Positions 44,985-56,565 are shown, counted from the first letter of the stretch. The stretch: 64,000 nt of DNA from Okapia johnstoni (GCA_024291935.2 CM044321.1:63420985-63484984), one strand, 5' to 3'. Numbers and translations are program-made. Notes: generated from the letters alone by a model not told the origin.

Positions 44985-45600
44985 CGCATTATCTTTTTTG
45001 TGACTCCTGTTCCTTCATCTACTCACTGAAGGCCAATATTCCCAGGATTCAAGTTTGGCCATCCCGTTTTCTTCCTCTGTCTGTCTTCTCTGGGTGATTT
45101 CTCTCAAGTGGATACACTCTGTTGCCACCTGTGCAGTGATGAATTTAGTACATCCTTCTGCTGAGCTACAAACCCAGGAGCCTGACTACCTACTGGGCAC
45201 GTCCACGTGCACAGCCTATAAGCAGCTCAAGTTGACATGTTGAAATTGTGTTCCCTTCCAGTCTGGTCCTCCCCCTGTATTCCTGTCCTGATGAACGGCA
45301 CCCCTGCCTTCTGGTCCACCTACGTCAGAGGTCACCCAGGAGTCTCTGCAATCTCCTCTCTCTCATATTCATCCTCTCTCCTCCCAACTGCTGACCATTC
45401 TCTCCCTTCCTGCTTTATTCTTCTCCGTGCAGGGTTACTGCAGGAGTCTCCTGGTTAGCTTCCTCAGTCACCCTCCCTCCTCAGGACCCATTTCAACTCA
45501 CCTTTTCCACTGCTGCTATTCTACTCAAGTCATTCTCTGCTTAGACCCCAACATTGAATAGCAATTGTGAGTAGCAAATAACCTGAGAATGTATATTTTT
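44985..45600 (+). repeat. L2 LINE, ORF2 3' part
   Basis: Pyrimidine-rich coding relic with the L2 order: 'gggtgatttctctcaagtgg', 'gagctacaaacccaggagcc', 'taagcagctcaagttgacatg', 'gatgaacggcacccctgcc', and later 'cagggttactgcaggagtct'. Frames are broken. Confidence 0.55.
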
Positions 45601-46828
45601 TGAATTTTTCTTTATTCTGTTTCCCTTTCCTGCAACTTCTGTTATTTGAATGGGCTCTCTTTGTTGTTGTTTTTGTCTTTTTCTTTCCTGTTTTCCTTCT
45701 CTTGATTCTGTTCTATTTCTTGGAGTGTTTCATAAATTTCATTTTCCATCCACATTAGTTTCCCATTCCTACTTTAAAAAAAATTAATAGCACTCCCATT
45801 TTATTTATTTTTAAAGGTTTTTTTTTGTTTGCTTTTAGTTCTCTGGATATTTCCTCTGTTCTTATTTCATTGGTGCAGTCTCATGTCTCTGAGATATTAA
45901 TGAAAGGCTTTGTTTTTACAGTATCTTCTCTGAGCATCTTCTTTCCCCTATTTATTTGCATTAATCCTCAAACATCCAGCAACCCTTCCTTGTCTGGTCC
46001 TAACTGAGACTGAGGTCATCCAATTGCTGATTGGAAGCTCTTTGTGACAGCTCAGAGTTTGTTCCCCATCAGGCTTCACTCCCAGGTGATCTGGCTGCCC
46101 TGTTCCTTTGGGGACCCCCAATCCTTCTCCCTTGGGTTGATCAGATTCTACCGCTTGAACTGTCTTCCATTCTCCTGTGTAGGAGCCTGGGCCTGGCTCC
46201 CCATGGTCTAGAAGGCCTGCAGGGGATATGGGTGGGGGTCACACAAGTCCCTGGACCTTTACCTAATTCCTGTTTTTACTACAGTGATCCCACCTGCTGT
46301 CAGCTGTGCTGTGTCCCCCACCCACAGAATACCTCTGATTCAGCCTCTCTGGAGAGTAAACCTCTGGTCTTTGGCTGCTTCTGAAGTACTGTCTTGACTG
46401 TCCTTGCTGTCTTCAGCCTCACTTTTGCCCTTCCTTTTAGAGACAGCCAGTACTGCCAGTTCCTGATGTGCTCTGGGCTTCTGTGGGGTAAGTCACTTTG
46501 CTCCTTAGTTTCCACTTCTGCCAGCATAGATTCCAGCCATCTCTGGCCTAAAAGGTCAGCTGCTTTTGCTCCATTTGCCTTTCCATTGCCACATGTCTCT
46601 GACTGTTTCTCAGTTCCAGTCCTCTGTGTTGCCACGGTTTATGTCTTCAGCTGCACACTAGGTTACTAGCAAACTCCATCTCAGGCATAATAAAGACCCT
46701 CTTGCTTTATATCTGGGTGGACAGAGGACTTCTGCCTCTGGGAAAGAGCCTTGTTCACTCCTCATGTTCTGATATTTAAGGAGAGAGGGAAGAAGTAAAG
46801 AACACATTAGATTAAGAGATACAAACTA
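45601..46828. other. intergenic, nothing firmly recognised
   Basis: T-rich with several 90-120-codon frames (for example 46031-46384 plus) that have no recognisable domain and sit beside transposon debris. Confidence 0.35.
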
Positions 46829-47022
46829 CTATAAAGAAAATAGATGAGCAACAGGGATTTACTATATTGTGCAGGGAATTATATATAATATCTTGTAATA
46901 ATGTATAATGAATTATAATCAGAAAAATGCTAACTGAGTCATAATGTTGTATACTTGAAACTAATAAATGCAATATTATAAATCAACTATAGTTCAAAAC
47001 AAAACAAAACAAAAAACAAAAA
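46829..47022 (+). mobile_element. ruminant L1 3' end fragment
   Basis: 'acaaactactataaagaaaa', 'gcagggaattatatataata', 'tgtatacttgaaactaataa', 'aaatcaactatagttcaaaa', then an A/C-rich tail. About 190 bp. Confidence 0.8.
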
Positions 47023-47444
47023 ACTCTGACAGATGGTTAGAACAAAGACTTTGAATCCAATCAAGAGTGTATGTCTGTTGGAAACCTTCTGAGCTGTATT
47101 GAAGTCCACTTACTTTTCTTTTTAAGGTATAATTGATCAATGTCCCTCTTCTCATGCTAGGAGACACATCTTACAGCAATGTTTCTGTAATTTTGCTTTT
47201 GTTTTTCCTGTATTAAATTCTAGCCAGATGCTGAGGAATAACACAATGACTTAAAGAAGTTGTGTTTAACACAGGCATTTATCTGGTGAGGGCTGAAAAT
47301 AATATAATTACCATGAAGTTCTGTTTTATTCTTTTATGGAGTGAATTTTTTCATTTTTTCTTTTTTTGATTAAATTCCTTTTTTTGTTTCATTTTTGTGA
47401 TTGTCATGAGAGGGATGAAGAAAAGTAAATATTACTTTTGAGCA
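47023..47444. other. intergenic, nothing recognised
   Basis: T-rich segment at about 47347-47395. Confidence 0.35.
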
Positions 47445-47622
47445 GTGGCTCTGGACCTTGGCTGTGCATTGGAATCACCAAGGGAGTTACAAAATACTAA
47501 TGCCTGGGGAGCTAAAACCCTGGGATCTCGGATTTAATTAGCCTGGGGTGCAGCCTGGGTATTGGATTGCTAAACACTCCTCACTTGACTCAAATGTGCA
47601 GGAAAGGTTGAGAACTAGCACC
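47445..47622 (+). mobile_element. MER5A-type hAT MITE
   Basis: 'gcagtggctctggaccttgg', 'gcattggaatcacc', 'gatttaattagcctggggtg' and terminal 'aggttgagaacta' match MER5A; the ends are mutually inverted. Confidence 0.75.
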
Positions 47623-47632
47623 TTAAACCATG

Positions 47633-47852
47633 AGTGCATGCATGCTAAGTCACTTCAGTTCTGTCTGTCTCTTTGTGACCCCATGGACTGTAGCCCACCA
47701 GGCTCCTCTGGCCATGGGGATTCTCCAGGCAAGAATACTGGAATGGATTGCCATGCCCTTCTCTGGGGATTCTTCCCAACTGAACACATGTCTCTTAAGT
47801 CTCCTGCATTGGCAGACGAGTTCTTTAGCACTAGTGCTACCTGGGAAGCCCA
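47633..47852 (-). mobile_element. Bov-tA SINE
   Basis: Reverse copy from 'gtgcatgcatgctaagtcac' to 'tgctacctgggaagccc'. Confidence 0.92.
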
Positions 47853-47876
47853 CCTTAAACTAAAACTGTAAAAATA

Positions 47877-49204
47877 TTAGCTTGGTGCAAAAATAATTGT
47901 GGTTTTACATTTTTAAGCATTGTCGTTTGATACTGGAATACATTCTGAAATGAATGTGGTTATGTTATGCATCATTTTAATGCACATTTCTCACTTTATG
48001 TATTTTGCTAATGACTTATTCCATATTACTTATGACTAATTACTTAATTATTGGCAATAATTATTGCTAATTACTTTTTTGTTTATTTTATATTTATTTT
48101 AGACTATAGAAATTACATTAGACAAAAAGCAAATTCAAGCCATTTTTTTATTACAGAGTTCAAAATGGGTCATAAAGCAGCAGAAACAGCTCACAACATC
48201 AACAATGCATTTGGCCCAGGAAGTGCTAACAAACATAAAGCGCAGCAGTGGTTCAAGAAGTTTTGCAAAGGAGATGAGAGCCTTGAAGATGAGGACCATA
48301 GTGGCCGGCCATCGGGAGTTGACAAAGACTCATTGAGAGCAATCATTAACACTGATCCTCTTACAACTATGCAAGAAGTTGCTGAAAAACTCAACATAAG
48401 CCATTCTACTGCCATTTGGTGTTTGAAGCAAATTTGAAAGGTGAAAAAAGTCGACAAGTGGGTGCCTCATGAGCTGACCAAAAATAAAAAAAAAATTGTC
48501 GTTTTGAAGTGTCATCTCTTATTATAGCAACAACAGTTTCTCAATTGGATTGTTATGTGCAACAAGAAGTGGATTTTATATGACAACCAACAATGGCCAG
48601 CTCAGTGGTTGGACCGAGAAGAAGCTCCAAAGCACTTCCCAAAGCCAAATTTGCACCAAAAATGGTCATGGTCACTGGTGGCCTGCTGCCCATCTGATCC
48701 ACTACAGCTTTCTGAGTCCCAGAAAAACCATTACATCTTAGAAGTATGCTCAACAAATTGATGAGACACATTGAAAACTGCAACTCCTGCAGTTGCCATT
48801 GGTCAACAGAATTGGCCCAATTCTCCTCCATGACAACGACTGACTGCGCTTGCACAACCAAACCTTCAAAAGTTGAACCAATTGGGCTTCGAAGTTTTGC
48901 CTCATCCGCCATATTCACCTGACCTCTCACCAACCAACTACCACTTCTTCAAGCATCTCGACAACTTTTAGCCAGAAAAAAGGCTTCCACAACCAGCAAG
49001 AGGAAGAAAATCCTTTCCAAGAGTTTATCGAATCCTGAAGCATGGATTTTTTTCATTACAGGACTAAACAAAACTTATTTCTCGTTGGCAAAAATGTGTT
49101 GATTGTAATGGTTCCTATTTTGAGGAATAAAGATGTTTGAGCCTATTTATAATGATTTGAAATTCACGATCTTAAACCACAATTACTTCTGTACCATCTA
49201 CTAA
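47877..49204 (+). mobile_element. complete but inactive mariner element (Hsmar1-like, 1328 bp)
   Basis: Terminal inverted repeats are visible: ttagcttggtgcaaaaataa at the left and the inverse of acttctgtaccatctactaa at the right, with a TA at 47875-47876 and 49205-49206. The transposase starts near 48162 (MGHKAAETAHNINNAFGPGS) and reads 90 codons through a helix-turn-helix DNA-binding domain to TGA at 48435-48437. Beyond the stop, in-frame and shifted blocks of the catalytic domain are still legible (KWILYDN; HFPKPNLHQK; LPHPPYSPDL; SRWQKCVDCNGSYF). The first catalytic Asp position, next to KWILYDN, reads CNK where active relatives have CDE; the LLHDN block is followed by a stop. The copy is therefore defective. 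It is related to the element captured in primate SETMAR, but there is no SET domain here. Confidence 0.92.
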
Positions 49205-49206
49205 TA

Positions 49207-49849
49207 GATGACATAGTCTACCTTAAGTAAATTGGCAAGTCACTAAGTTAGTGGCAAAAATTTAGAGGATGAGCACTTAATTCCAATAAAAATTCTGGGC
49301 ACAGAGGTACATTTTATGGTTTGCTTTGTTTTGTGTATAGATGCAGCCAGCACAACCTGGCATGCCACAAAGGCATTATTACATGGGAAGTGTTTGGAAG
49401 CAGTTAGGAAGTAGTTTTCCTGTTATTCTCTAACCCCAGAATTTTCTTAACCCTTGCCAGTTTTCAAGACAATGTTTGGCTTCTCCAACTGTTGATTTCC
49501 CCAGGGTTCACATTCAGCTCTCACAGATCATAGATTTCCTGGAGTAGGCTGATGGAGGTGGAGATTTTCTCAGAAGGAAACCGAAGCCAAAGGACATTCC
49601 TGGTAGAGAGGGACTGGACTTCAGTATATCTCCTTCAAGTGCTGACAAAACGTTTTCTATTGTCTCTCTCTGCTTCCTTAGGCTTCGCCCTGAGCTTTAA
49701 CACTACTTCTTGCTTGCTAAATTTTTGTTCATTGATTCCCTCCACGGTGTTCCAAGGATGTGTTCAAATTTCTCTGCATTCACATTTCTCTGATTCACAA
49801 CTATAAACACGCAGTCTTAAATTAATTTGAGTGAACTTGTGCTATATTT
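49207..49849. other. intergenic, nothing recognised
   Basis: No repeat or gene identified. Confidence 0.4.
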
Positions 49850-50088
49850 GGACTTCCCAGTTGGCACTAGTAGTAAAGAACCCGTTGCCAATGCTGGAGA
49901 CTTAAGAGAGGCAGATTCAATCCCTGGGTCAGGAATGTGCCCTGGAGGAAGGCATGGCAACCCACTCCAGTATTCTTGCCTAGAGTATCCCCATGAGCAG
50001 AGGAACCTGGCGAGCTACAGTCCACAGGATTGCAGGGTCGCATAGAGTCGGACATGACTGAAGCTTCTTGGCATGCACACTCATACAC
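49850..50088 (+). mobile_element. Bov-tA SINE
   Basis: Forward copy from 'tggacttcccagttggcact' to 'catgactgaagcttcttggc' with a short CA-type tail. Confidence 0.9.
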
Positions 50089-50189
50089 ACCTGAGAACCA
50101 TTAGACAACAGAACTTATGTATATGCTCTGAGTTAAGCCGAAGTGTTAGTAGCTGATAATATATTACCCTACCAGGACCCCCAGATTAA

Positions 50190-50320
50190 TCAACACTTTG
50201 TTTCTCACTTCTTGAGTGCTGCCAGACCCCAGGATAATTACTGGGTGTGTATTGGTGAAGAAAATGTACATTATCCTTGCTTTCATGGAGCTGAAGTTCT
50301 GAAGAATGAGAAAAATGCAT
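50190..50320 (-). repeat. L2-like 3' fragment
   Basis: 'cttgagtgctgccagacccc...gggtgtgtattggtgaagaaaa...tttcatggagctgaagttct' follows the reverse L2 end layout. Confidence 0.5.
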
Positions 50321-50544
50321 TTCAGAAAGGGGAATGGAAACAGTATGTGGAGAAGATGCCTCTTTGATCCTGTAAGTGTTAAAAGGAAGAAGGCAAAAGA
50401 CTACTGCTGGGGGTCCGTGAGTCTCCTGCCCCTTGTGTCCACCAGGACCAGTGCTGCCCCTTTCCTGGGGCTCTGCTCTCACAGAGGCAGCTGAATTTTT
50501 GGTTGAAATGGATGGCTTCCAACCATAGGGTCTTGGAAAAAAAC

Positions 50545-51030
50545 AACAACATTATTTTAGCTAATATTTATTGAGTACTTACCAAGTGCCCAAGTCTGTT
50601 CTAAGAATTCTGCTGCTGCTGCTGCTGCTAAGTTGCTTCAGTCGTGTCCAACTCTGTGCGACCCCATAGATGGCAGCCCACCAGGCTCCCCCGTCCCTGG
50701 GATTCTCCAGGCAAGAGTACTGGAGTGGGTTGCCATTTCCTTCTCCAATGCATGAAAGTGAAAAGTGAAAGTCAAGTCACTCAGTGGTTTCCAACTCTTA
50801 GCGACCCCATGGTCTGCAGCCTACCAGGCTCCTCCATCCATGGGATTTTCCAGGCAAGAGTACTGGAGTGTGATGCCATTGCCTTCTCCGATAAGAATTC
50901 TAGGTGTGTAAATTTACTTAGCCTTCATCAGCCCAGGAGTTATAGTCCACTCTCCTATTATCCCATTCTGCAGATGACAAAACAGAGGCATGGATGGGCT
51001 ACCTAACTAACCCACAGTCACATGATGTTA
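50545..51030 (-). repeat. MIR SINE split by Bov-A2
   Basis: 'aatatttattgagtacttac' and 'ctgttctaagaattct' lie left of the SINE; 'ttatcccattctgcagatga' and 'cccacagtcacatgatg' lie right of it. Together they read as one reverse MIR. Confidence 0.65.
50602..50901 (-). mobile_element. Bov-A2 SINE with 10-bp TSD
   Basis: Reverse Bov-A2: (GCT)n tail complement at 50612-50629, two monomers and the usual linker. The exact repeat taagaattct at 50602-50611 and 50892-50901 is its target duplication, inside a MIR. Confidence 0.94.
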
Positions 51031-51361
51031 AACGGGGGTGGAGTTCGATGGGGTGAAAGGACCTCATGCTCAATGACAGTAAACAGTTTCCTGGATACCC
51101 TGTCATCTTCTTGGTTACATTCCCTATTCTTTCTTGAGGTAGGTTGTGGGAAACTGTTGAAACTGTCTCTTAGTCACGTTGTTTCAGGGAAATAATTGTA
51201 TTTTTTCTCTTCAAAAACCTGTTGAATCAATTACATTTACTTATAATCAGTAAGATGGATATGTCCTGTTAAATAAACACAGGTGTGTAACTTTGTGTTG
51301 CTGCAGGAACTCGCACAGAAATCTGTCTGCTTGTAAATATGCTTCTCCAATTTTTCAGCTA
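51031..51361. other. intergenic, nothing recognised
   Basis: No feature seen. Confidence 0.4.
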
Positions 51362-51602
51362 CTGGTCCAGTACTCTTGCCTGGAAAATCCTATGGACAGA
51401 GGAGCCTGGTAGGCTGCAGTCCATGGGGTTGCTAAGGGTCGGACACGACTGAGCAACTTCACTTGCACTTTTCACTTTCATGCATTGGAGAAGGAAATGG
51501 CAACCCACTCCAGTGTTCTTGCCTGGAGAATCCCAGGGACGGGGGAGCCTGGTGGGCTGCCATCATCGCACAGAGTCGGACACGACTGAAGTGACTTAGC
51601 AG
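51362..51602 (+). mobile_element. Bov-A2 SINE
   Basis: Forward dimer from 'ctggtccagtactcttgcct' to 'tgaagtgacttagcagga'. The second monomer has a short deletion (ccatcatcgcacag), and the AGC tail is reduced to one unit. Confidence 0.92.
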
Positions 51603-51944
51603 GACCAGAAGCAAAATCTCCTAATTAAAATGCTTCAGTGTTCCTAGCATACACAAGTGGGTCCTAAAGAATTATTGGTTTACATGATGTCTCACTGACT
51701 CAAGTGAAATGCTGAGACATTTTATAAGTGCACAGTACAATTACCCAAAGGAACTGAATTCAAATAAAATACTAAGGTTATATCTATTTCAAAAAAAAAA
51801 AAAATCTTCTAAAAGGTAGAGGAAGGTGACAGCCCCAGAGATTTGTGAGTCATATAGTGTAAAAAAAAATGTGGATGGCTTTGGAAAATACACCTCTCTT
51901 CATTTGCTGCTTCTACCCACAGCCTTGCTAGCTCCTGAGAAATG
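51603..51944. other. intergenic; A-run at about 51790-51804
   Basis: No body of a retroelement can be assigned to the A-run. Confidence 0.35.
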
Positions 51945-52117
51945 GATTCTTAATCCCAGCTACACATTGGAATCACCTGGAAGTATCTTAAAACCTCTTA
52001 TTCCAATACCCAGATCAATGATATCAGAACCTCTGAGGGTGAGACACAGGTATCCATATTTTTTAAAGATCTCCAGACAATTCTGATGTGTAGCTGAGGT
52101 TGAGAACCACTTGGGAG
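51945..52117. mobile_element. MER5A-type hAT MITE
   Basis: 'cccagctacacattggaatc', 'acctggaagtatcttaaaac', 'gatctccagacaattctgat' and 'tgaggttgagaaccactt' match a MER5A copy with inverted ends. Confidence 0.8.
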
Positions 52118-52608
52118 AGGGAGAACCAGAGACAAATAGCAACGCTTTCCTTCGTGCAACTGTTGAGGAGATGTTAATGAGCACCCTGACATTTGCCTGA
52201 TCTCCATCATCTGGGACATCCTGCAACAATTTATACAACGAGTAATTTAATTAACATGATGGCAAGCAAAGCACACTATGAACACCTAGGTCACAAATAA
52301 ACTGACTATACACAGCTTTCCATGAGGCAGTAGATTCTGACATTTTGAAAGAGAATTAGCTACATGATGAAGGTTTAATACAACCCTAATTGAATGAAGG
52401 TTCTGTTATGTGATAAGTGCAATGCATACAAATAAGGGAGGCAAGATGGAAATCTTATTATTGAGGAAAACTGTGCAAGGGGAGAGTTGAAAAACTTTAC
52501 TTATCATCTATTTGTTCATTTAAGCATATATTTTTAGGAGGGTGGCAATAATCTATCAACAAGTTCATCCAAGGATTTAGTCCTAAGGTAAAGTGTATTA
52601 CTTTTCAG
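52118..52608. other. intergenic, nothing recognised
   Basis: No feature seen. Confidence 0.4.
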
Positions 52609-52826
52609 GTTGTTATTGTTGTTTAGTCTCTAAGTTGTGTCCTACTCTTTTGCAACCCCATGGACTGTAGCCCGCCAGGCTCATCTGTCCATGGAATTTC
52701 CCAGGCCAGGATAAAGGAGTGGGTTGCCATTTCCTTCTCCAGGGGATCTTCCCAACCCAGGGATCCAACCCAAGTCTCTTGCACTGGCAGGCAGATTCTT
52801 TATCACTGAACCACCAGGGAAGCCTC
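52609..52826 (-). mobile_element. Bov-tA SINE
   Basis: Reverse copy from 'ggttgttattgttgtttagt' to 'gaaccaccagggaagcctc'. Confidence 0.92.
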
Positions 52827-53084
52827 ACTTTTTGTTAGGTACTAGACTAATAAAAAACTAGCTTTGCATCAGAAAAATAATTTCTTTCAAGTGTTAGCTC
52901 AGGAACTGTTGCCACAGTATAAATCAACAATGCAGCCAGAAAAAAAAAAATTAGCACTCAAGATCCATTTAAAAATCTACGTCTGAGACTTTCTGAGCAG
53001 TAACTATAGAGTTCTCAAACTTTTCATTTCTTCAGTGCATTCTCCTTTTCTTGATGAGTTCATTAGCTTCTAGAATGCATCTTT

Positions 53085-53295
53085 GTAATGGTGAGAGAAA
53101 GGACCATGGAATCAGAAAACTGCATGCAGTGTCATCCCCACCAATGGCTAGCTTTATGATGGCAGTATTATCTTTATACCACCTGTAAAATGGGCATAAC
53201 AGAAGAACGTGACTCATATATTGAGAAGAAATGAGTTACATGTGGAATTCCTAGAATGGAGCCTGACACTCAGTAAGGACCATATGTATGTTCAC
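53085..53295 (+). repeat. MIR SINE, diverged
   Basis: 'accatggaatcagaaaactg', 'accacctgtaaaatgggcat', 'cctagaatggagcctgacac' and 'tcagtaaggac' appear in MIR order. Confidence 0.6.
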
Positions 53296-53624
53296 CCTCC
53301 TATTACAGAGACAAAGATCCCATTTATGGAACCACACACTTCTCTTTCCCTTTTTTTCTCTTGCCTTTTGGCTGCCTTTAGGTCATTTCACTGTTAATTA
53401 GCACCTCTGTCTTATCATGAGTGACAGAAATAAGGAAAGAAAATCAAGACAGTTGATTTTGGTACTAATTACCACCTAGTTAAAAGATAAATAAAAAGGC
53501 TGAATCCATTAGCATTATTGGGATTTGGGCTTGTCTATAGAATTCAGTTATCTATGTTCTTCCTAGACCCTGCAGTTCTCTCCCAACTTGCCCTTGATGT
53601 GGATAATTGGAGATTGACCAGCTA
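53296..53624. other. intergenic, nothing recognised
   Basis: No feature seen. Confidence 0.4.
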
Positions 53625-53800
53625 AACCAATGGCTTAAAACTGCGGATATACTTTAGAATCATCAGGATATATTTTTTAAATGCCTTTACCATGGCCTTA
53701 TCCTCAATCATTGTCATTGGAATCTTCATGCTATCTTTTATAGAAGTTCTCTGTGTGATTCTGATATATAGTCAGGATAGATTAAGGCTGATCCTGGGAG
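53625..53800. mobile_element. degraded MER5A-like copy
   Basis: 'ccaatggcttaaaactgcgg', 'actttagaatcatcaggata' and 'tgtgattctgatatatagtc' suggest MER5A. The hydrophobic 69-aa frame at 53692-53901 overlaps it, which argues against a real small protein. Confidence 0.4.
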
Positions 53801-54289
53801 GAATTTTGATGGCCTTTAACAATTTAGGGAGAGTGATCGTTGTGATAAGGTTTGAGTATCATAGAGGCACTGCTCCTGGTTCTTGGTTGTGTTCCCTGTG
53901 AAAGATCATCTGATGGACAGTGGAAGCAGGTTTTCAGCCCTTTCTGGCCTCACTCATGTCCCTCCTCAGACCAGGCATTGAAATTGATATCTTGAATCAT
54001 TTCCTCATCAATATTCTCGATTTTCTTTTCTTCTGAGGTATACCACCAGCCCCAGATCATTCCCCAAATCTCCTACTTTCTTGCTTTGGGGCAACCAAAG
54101 ACTTCTGAGAAAAAAAAAAAAAAAATCACTGTTCTTGGGAGATTGTTGACATCACACATGTGCAGTCTTTCCCAGGGTCAGCCTCCCTCTCACTCATTCT
54201 TTGGTGTCTGACACAAGCCTCCACAGTCCCCCAGCTCCCTCTCTAGTCCCTGCCCTCCAGACCTCTCACCCTTTGGATTATTTAGTACC
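53801..54289. other. intergenic, nothing recognised
   Basis: An A-run at about 54111-54125 is the only feature. Confidence 0.35.
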
Positions 54290-54649
54290 TCCATTCCCAT
54301 CTGCTAGCCTATCTACCGCTTCTGTGCTCATCCTCACCTTCTCCCTCTAGTTTCAAAGGACACATCCTTACTCTTCTACAAGACCGACCTCTACCCTTCC
54401 TTCCCCTCTGAATGACATTGTTCCATCAAGTACCTTCCTGAAATTTCTATTTTCAAGCTTTTCCTCATCATTGATTTTTTTTCCATAATCCATAAAAGTG
54501 TATTTAAGTGTCAAGTCCCCCAAACTCTTTTCCTTGAGCCTGTGTTGTCCCTTTACTGCCTCCATCTCTCCTTCCCTTCACAACCAGGCTTCTTGAAGGA
54601 TTATCCAAATTGACTATGTCTGCTTCCTGATCCGTACATTCATCTGTGT

Positions 54650-55245
54650 TGGTCTCAGGCTCTTCATAGTGATGTTAAGAGCTAGAAATGCCTGAGACCC
54701 TCACCTAGAACCATATTGCTTGTGATGAACCCCACAGACATGTCTCTGTCCGCACAGATGCTGTGACTGGACCACTCTCTGTGGTTCTTATTATGATTTC
54801 AAGACACACCTTAGCAACACCCATCAGGGTGTTGAAGAACAGGGTGTTGAATAAATCTGTTGAAGAACAGATTTATTACCCATAAGTCCCTAAAGGTACA
54901 TGGGACACTCAGGACAACACAACAAGGTCTCAGGTAGAGAGACAGGAAGTGTAGACCTGGGACTTGCCTTTATTAGGGTACAAGGATAGGTTGTCTAGGG
55001 TTTCATAGGCTCACTTTTTATTGGAAAAGTTAAAATATAGGAATGGTAATTAGGGAGCAGGAAGGGAGAAGCAAGGTCACTCAAGCCATCTGTTTCATGG
55101 GTGGAGGTTGCCCAGCTCCTTATCTAGTTGCTTTGCCAGAAGCTGTGTCATGCAGCTTGCAATATGCTGACTTGAGATGGATGTCTTTGAAATGAATGCC
55201 TCCATGACCAAAAGCTTAATGTCTGGGACTTGTATTACAATAAAA
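54650..55245. other. insertion of about 600 bp in L2, possibly LTR-derived
   Basis: This non-L2 block sits between two L2 parts and ends with 'gtattacaataaaaaaaagt'. It contains the paired hairpins at 54815-54877. A reverse-oriented LTR is possible; no family is recognised. Confidence 0.3.
54815..54877. repeat. two adjacent perfect hairpins with 4-nt loops plus a 12-bp direct repeat
   Basis: Hairpin A: caacaccc/gggtgttg around atca (54815-54834). Hairpin B: aataaatctgtt/aacagatttatt around gaag (54850-54877). The 12-mer gttgaagaacag occurs at 54831-54842 and again at 54859-54870, bridging the two. Confidence 0.9.
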
Positions 55246-56089
55246 AAAAGTCTTCATGTCATCACTTACACTACATCACTCTTACAGCCTCTGTAATGTC
55301 TTTCGTCCTCACCTCCTGGCAACATCTCTGTGGAAAGACCATCCATGACTGTCATAACATCTGATCTGAACAGTAATTTTCAGCTCTCTTATTATTAAAC
55401 TTCTCTGCTGCATTTAACACTATTGACTATTCCCTCTTCCCTGGAGTTTTCTACTCTCATGGGTTCTTGGGGAAAATCTCTTGCTAGTTCTCCCTCTCTT
55501 CTCTTACCCTTCCTCAATGACCTCCTTCGTAGTTCCTGTTTTCCCGGCCACCTCCGATCTCCCGTTCTCCCCAGAGTTCTCTTTCTCCACTGCTCCACTT
55601 CCACATCCACTTTACCTGCCTGGGCTTCTGCATCTCCTCAGCACCTCTGCAGTGACCCGTCTGCTGATGGCTCCCAAAGGCATGACCTTAGTTTGTTCAT
55701 CTTTCCTTCCTGGCTCAGCAGTCACTGCCTGTGAAAGCAAACTCTCACAACATCAGTGAGCTTTCCTCAGAATCTTCCTTAGTTTAATCACTTATCAAGT
55801 TGCATCACAATTATCCATTTATCCTATGACAAAGAACGTGTGATTTTCTTATGCATCTTTGTACCCCCACCCCCTTGCATTTTGCCTGACATAAAGTAGA
55901 TGCTCAGTAAATATTTTTGAACTTTTAGTGGGTTTTATAGTTGTTTGATTAATCAGTTAATGTTTAGAATAGTTATAGGACACCTAGAAATACAGGTCAA
56001 AATCTAGTGATCTCACTATATCAACAGTAGTACAGTTTCATGAAGGTAGTCAATGCATTGGAATGATGGGATAGTGTAAAAAAAAATAA

Positions 56090-56340
56090 AAATAGTCATA
56101 CAGACGAAATAGATGAAGCAGATTAGGAGGTACAAATTCCAGTTATAAAATAAATAACTCATAGGGATGTTGTGTACACACAGGGGATATAATCTATAAT
56201 ATTATAACAACTCTGTATGGCGATGGATGGTAACTGGTCTCATTTTGGTGGTCATTTCATAATGTATGAAAATACTGAATCACTGTGTCGTACACCTAAA
56301 ATTAATATGTTAATTGCAACCCAATTTTAAAAAGTATGTA
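56090..56340 (+). mobile_element. old L1 3' UTR fragment
   Basis: 'gcagattaggaggtacaaat', 'gggatgttgtgtacacacag', 'gatggatggtaactggtctc', 'gaatcactgtgtcgtacacc', 'aattgcaacccaattttaaa' are typical of L1MA-type 3' ends. Confidence 0.75.
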
Positions 56341-56373
56341 GAGTTTCAAGTTGAACAATAAAGACTAATAGTC

Positions 56374-56565
56374 TGTGAAAGTGAAAGTCAGTCGTGTCCA
56401 ACTCTTTGTGACGCCATGGACTATACAGTCCATGGAATTCTCCAGGCCAGAATACTGGAATGGGTAGCCTTTCCCTTTTCCAGGGGATCTTCCCAACCCA
56501 GGGATCAAACCCAGGTCTCCCGCATTGCAGCCAGATTCTTTACCAGCTGAACCACAAGAGACTAC
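56374..56565 (-). mobile_element. Bov-tA SINE
   Basis: Reverse copy from 'ctgtgaaagtgaaagtcagt' to 'agctgaaccacaagag'. Confidence 0.9.

Larger units (their letters stand above)
54290..55925 (+). repeat. L2 LINE relic (RT to 3' end), split by an inserted segment
   Basis: Left part: 'ctttactgcctccatctctc', 'caggcttcttgaaggattat'. Right part: 'cttctctgctgcatttaaca', 'ctattgactattccctcttc', which translates as AAFNTIDYSL and corresponds to the catalytic AFDTVDH motif of L2 reverse transcriptase, with the Asp changed to Asn. It continues to a typical 3' end 'gcatctttgtaccccc', 'gtagatgctcagtaaatatt'. The segment at 54650-55245 interrupts it. Confidence 0.6.

Noticed and set aside
46031..46669. 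Frames of 90-117 codons in T/C-rich DNA
   Set aside because: Pyrimidine-rich DNA near L2 debris gives long frames by composition; no family resemblance.
48051..48437. SETMAR-like gene
   Set aside because: Only a mariner transposase with its own TIRs; no SET domain or host exon, and the catalytic domain is disrupted.
53692..53901. 69-codon hydrophobic frame as a small membrane protein
   Set aside because: Overlaps a probable MER5A relic and has no promoter, splice or conservation support visible here.
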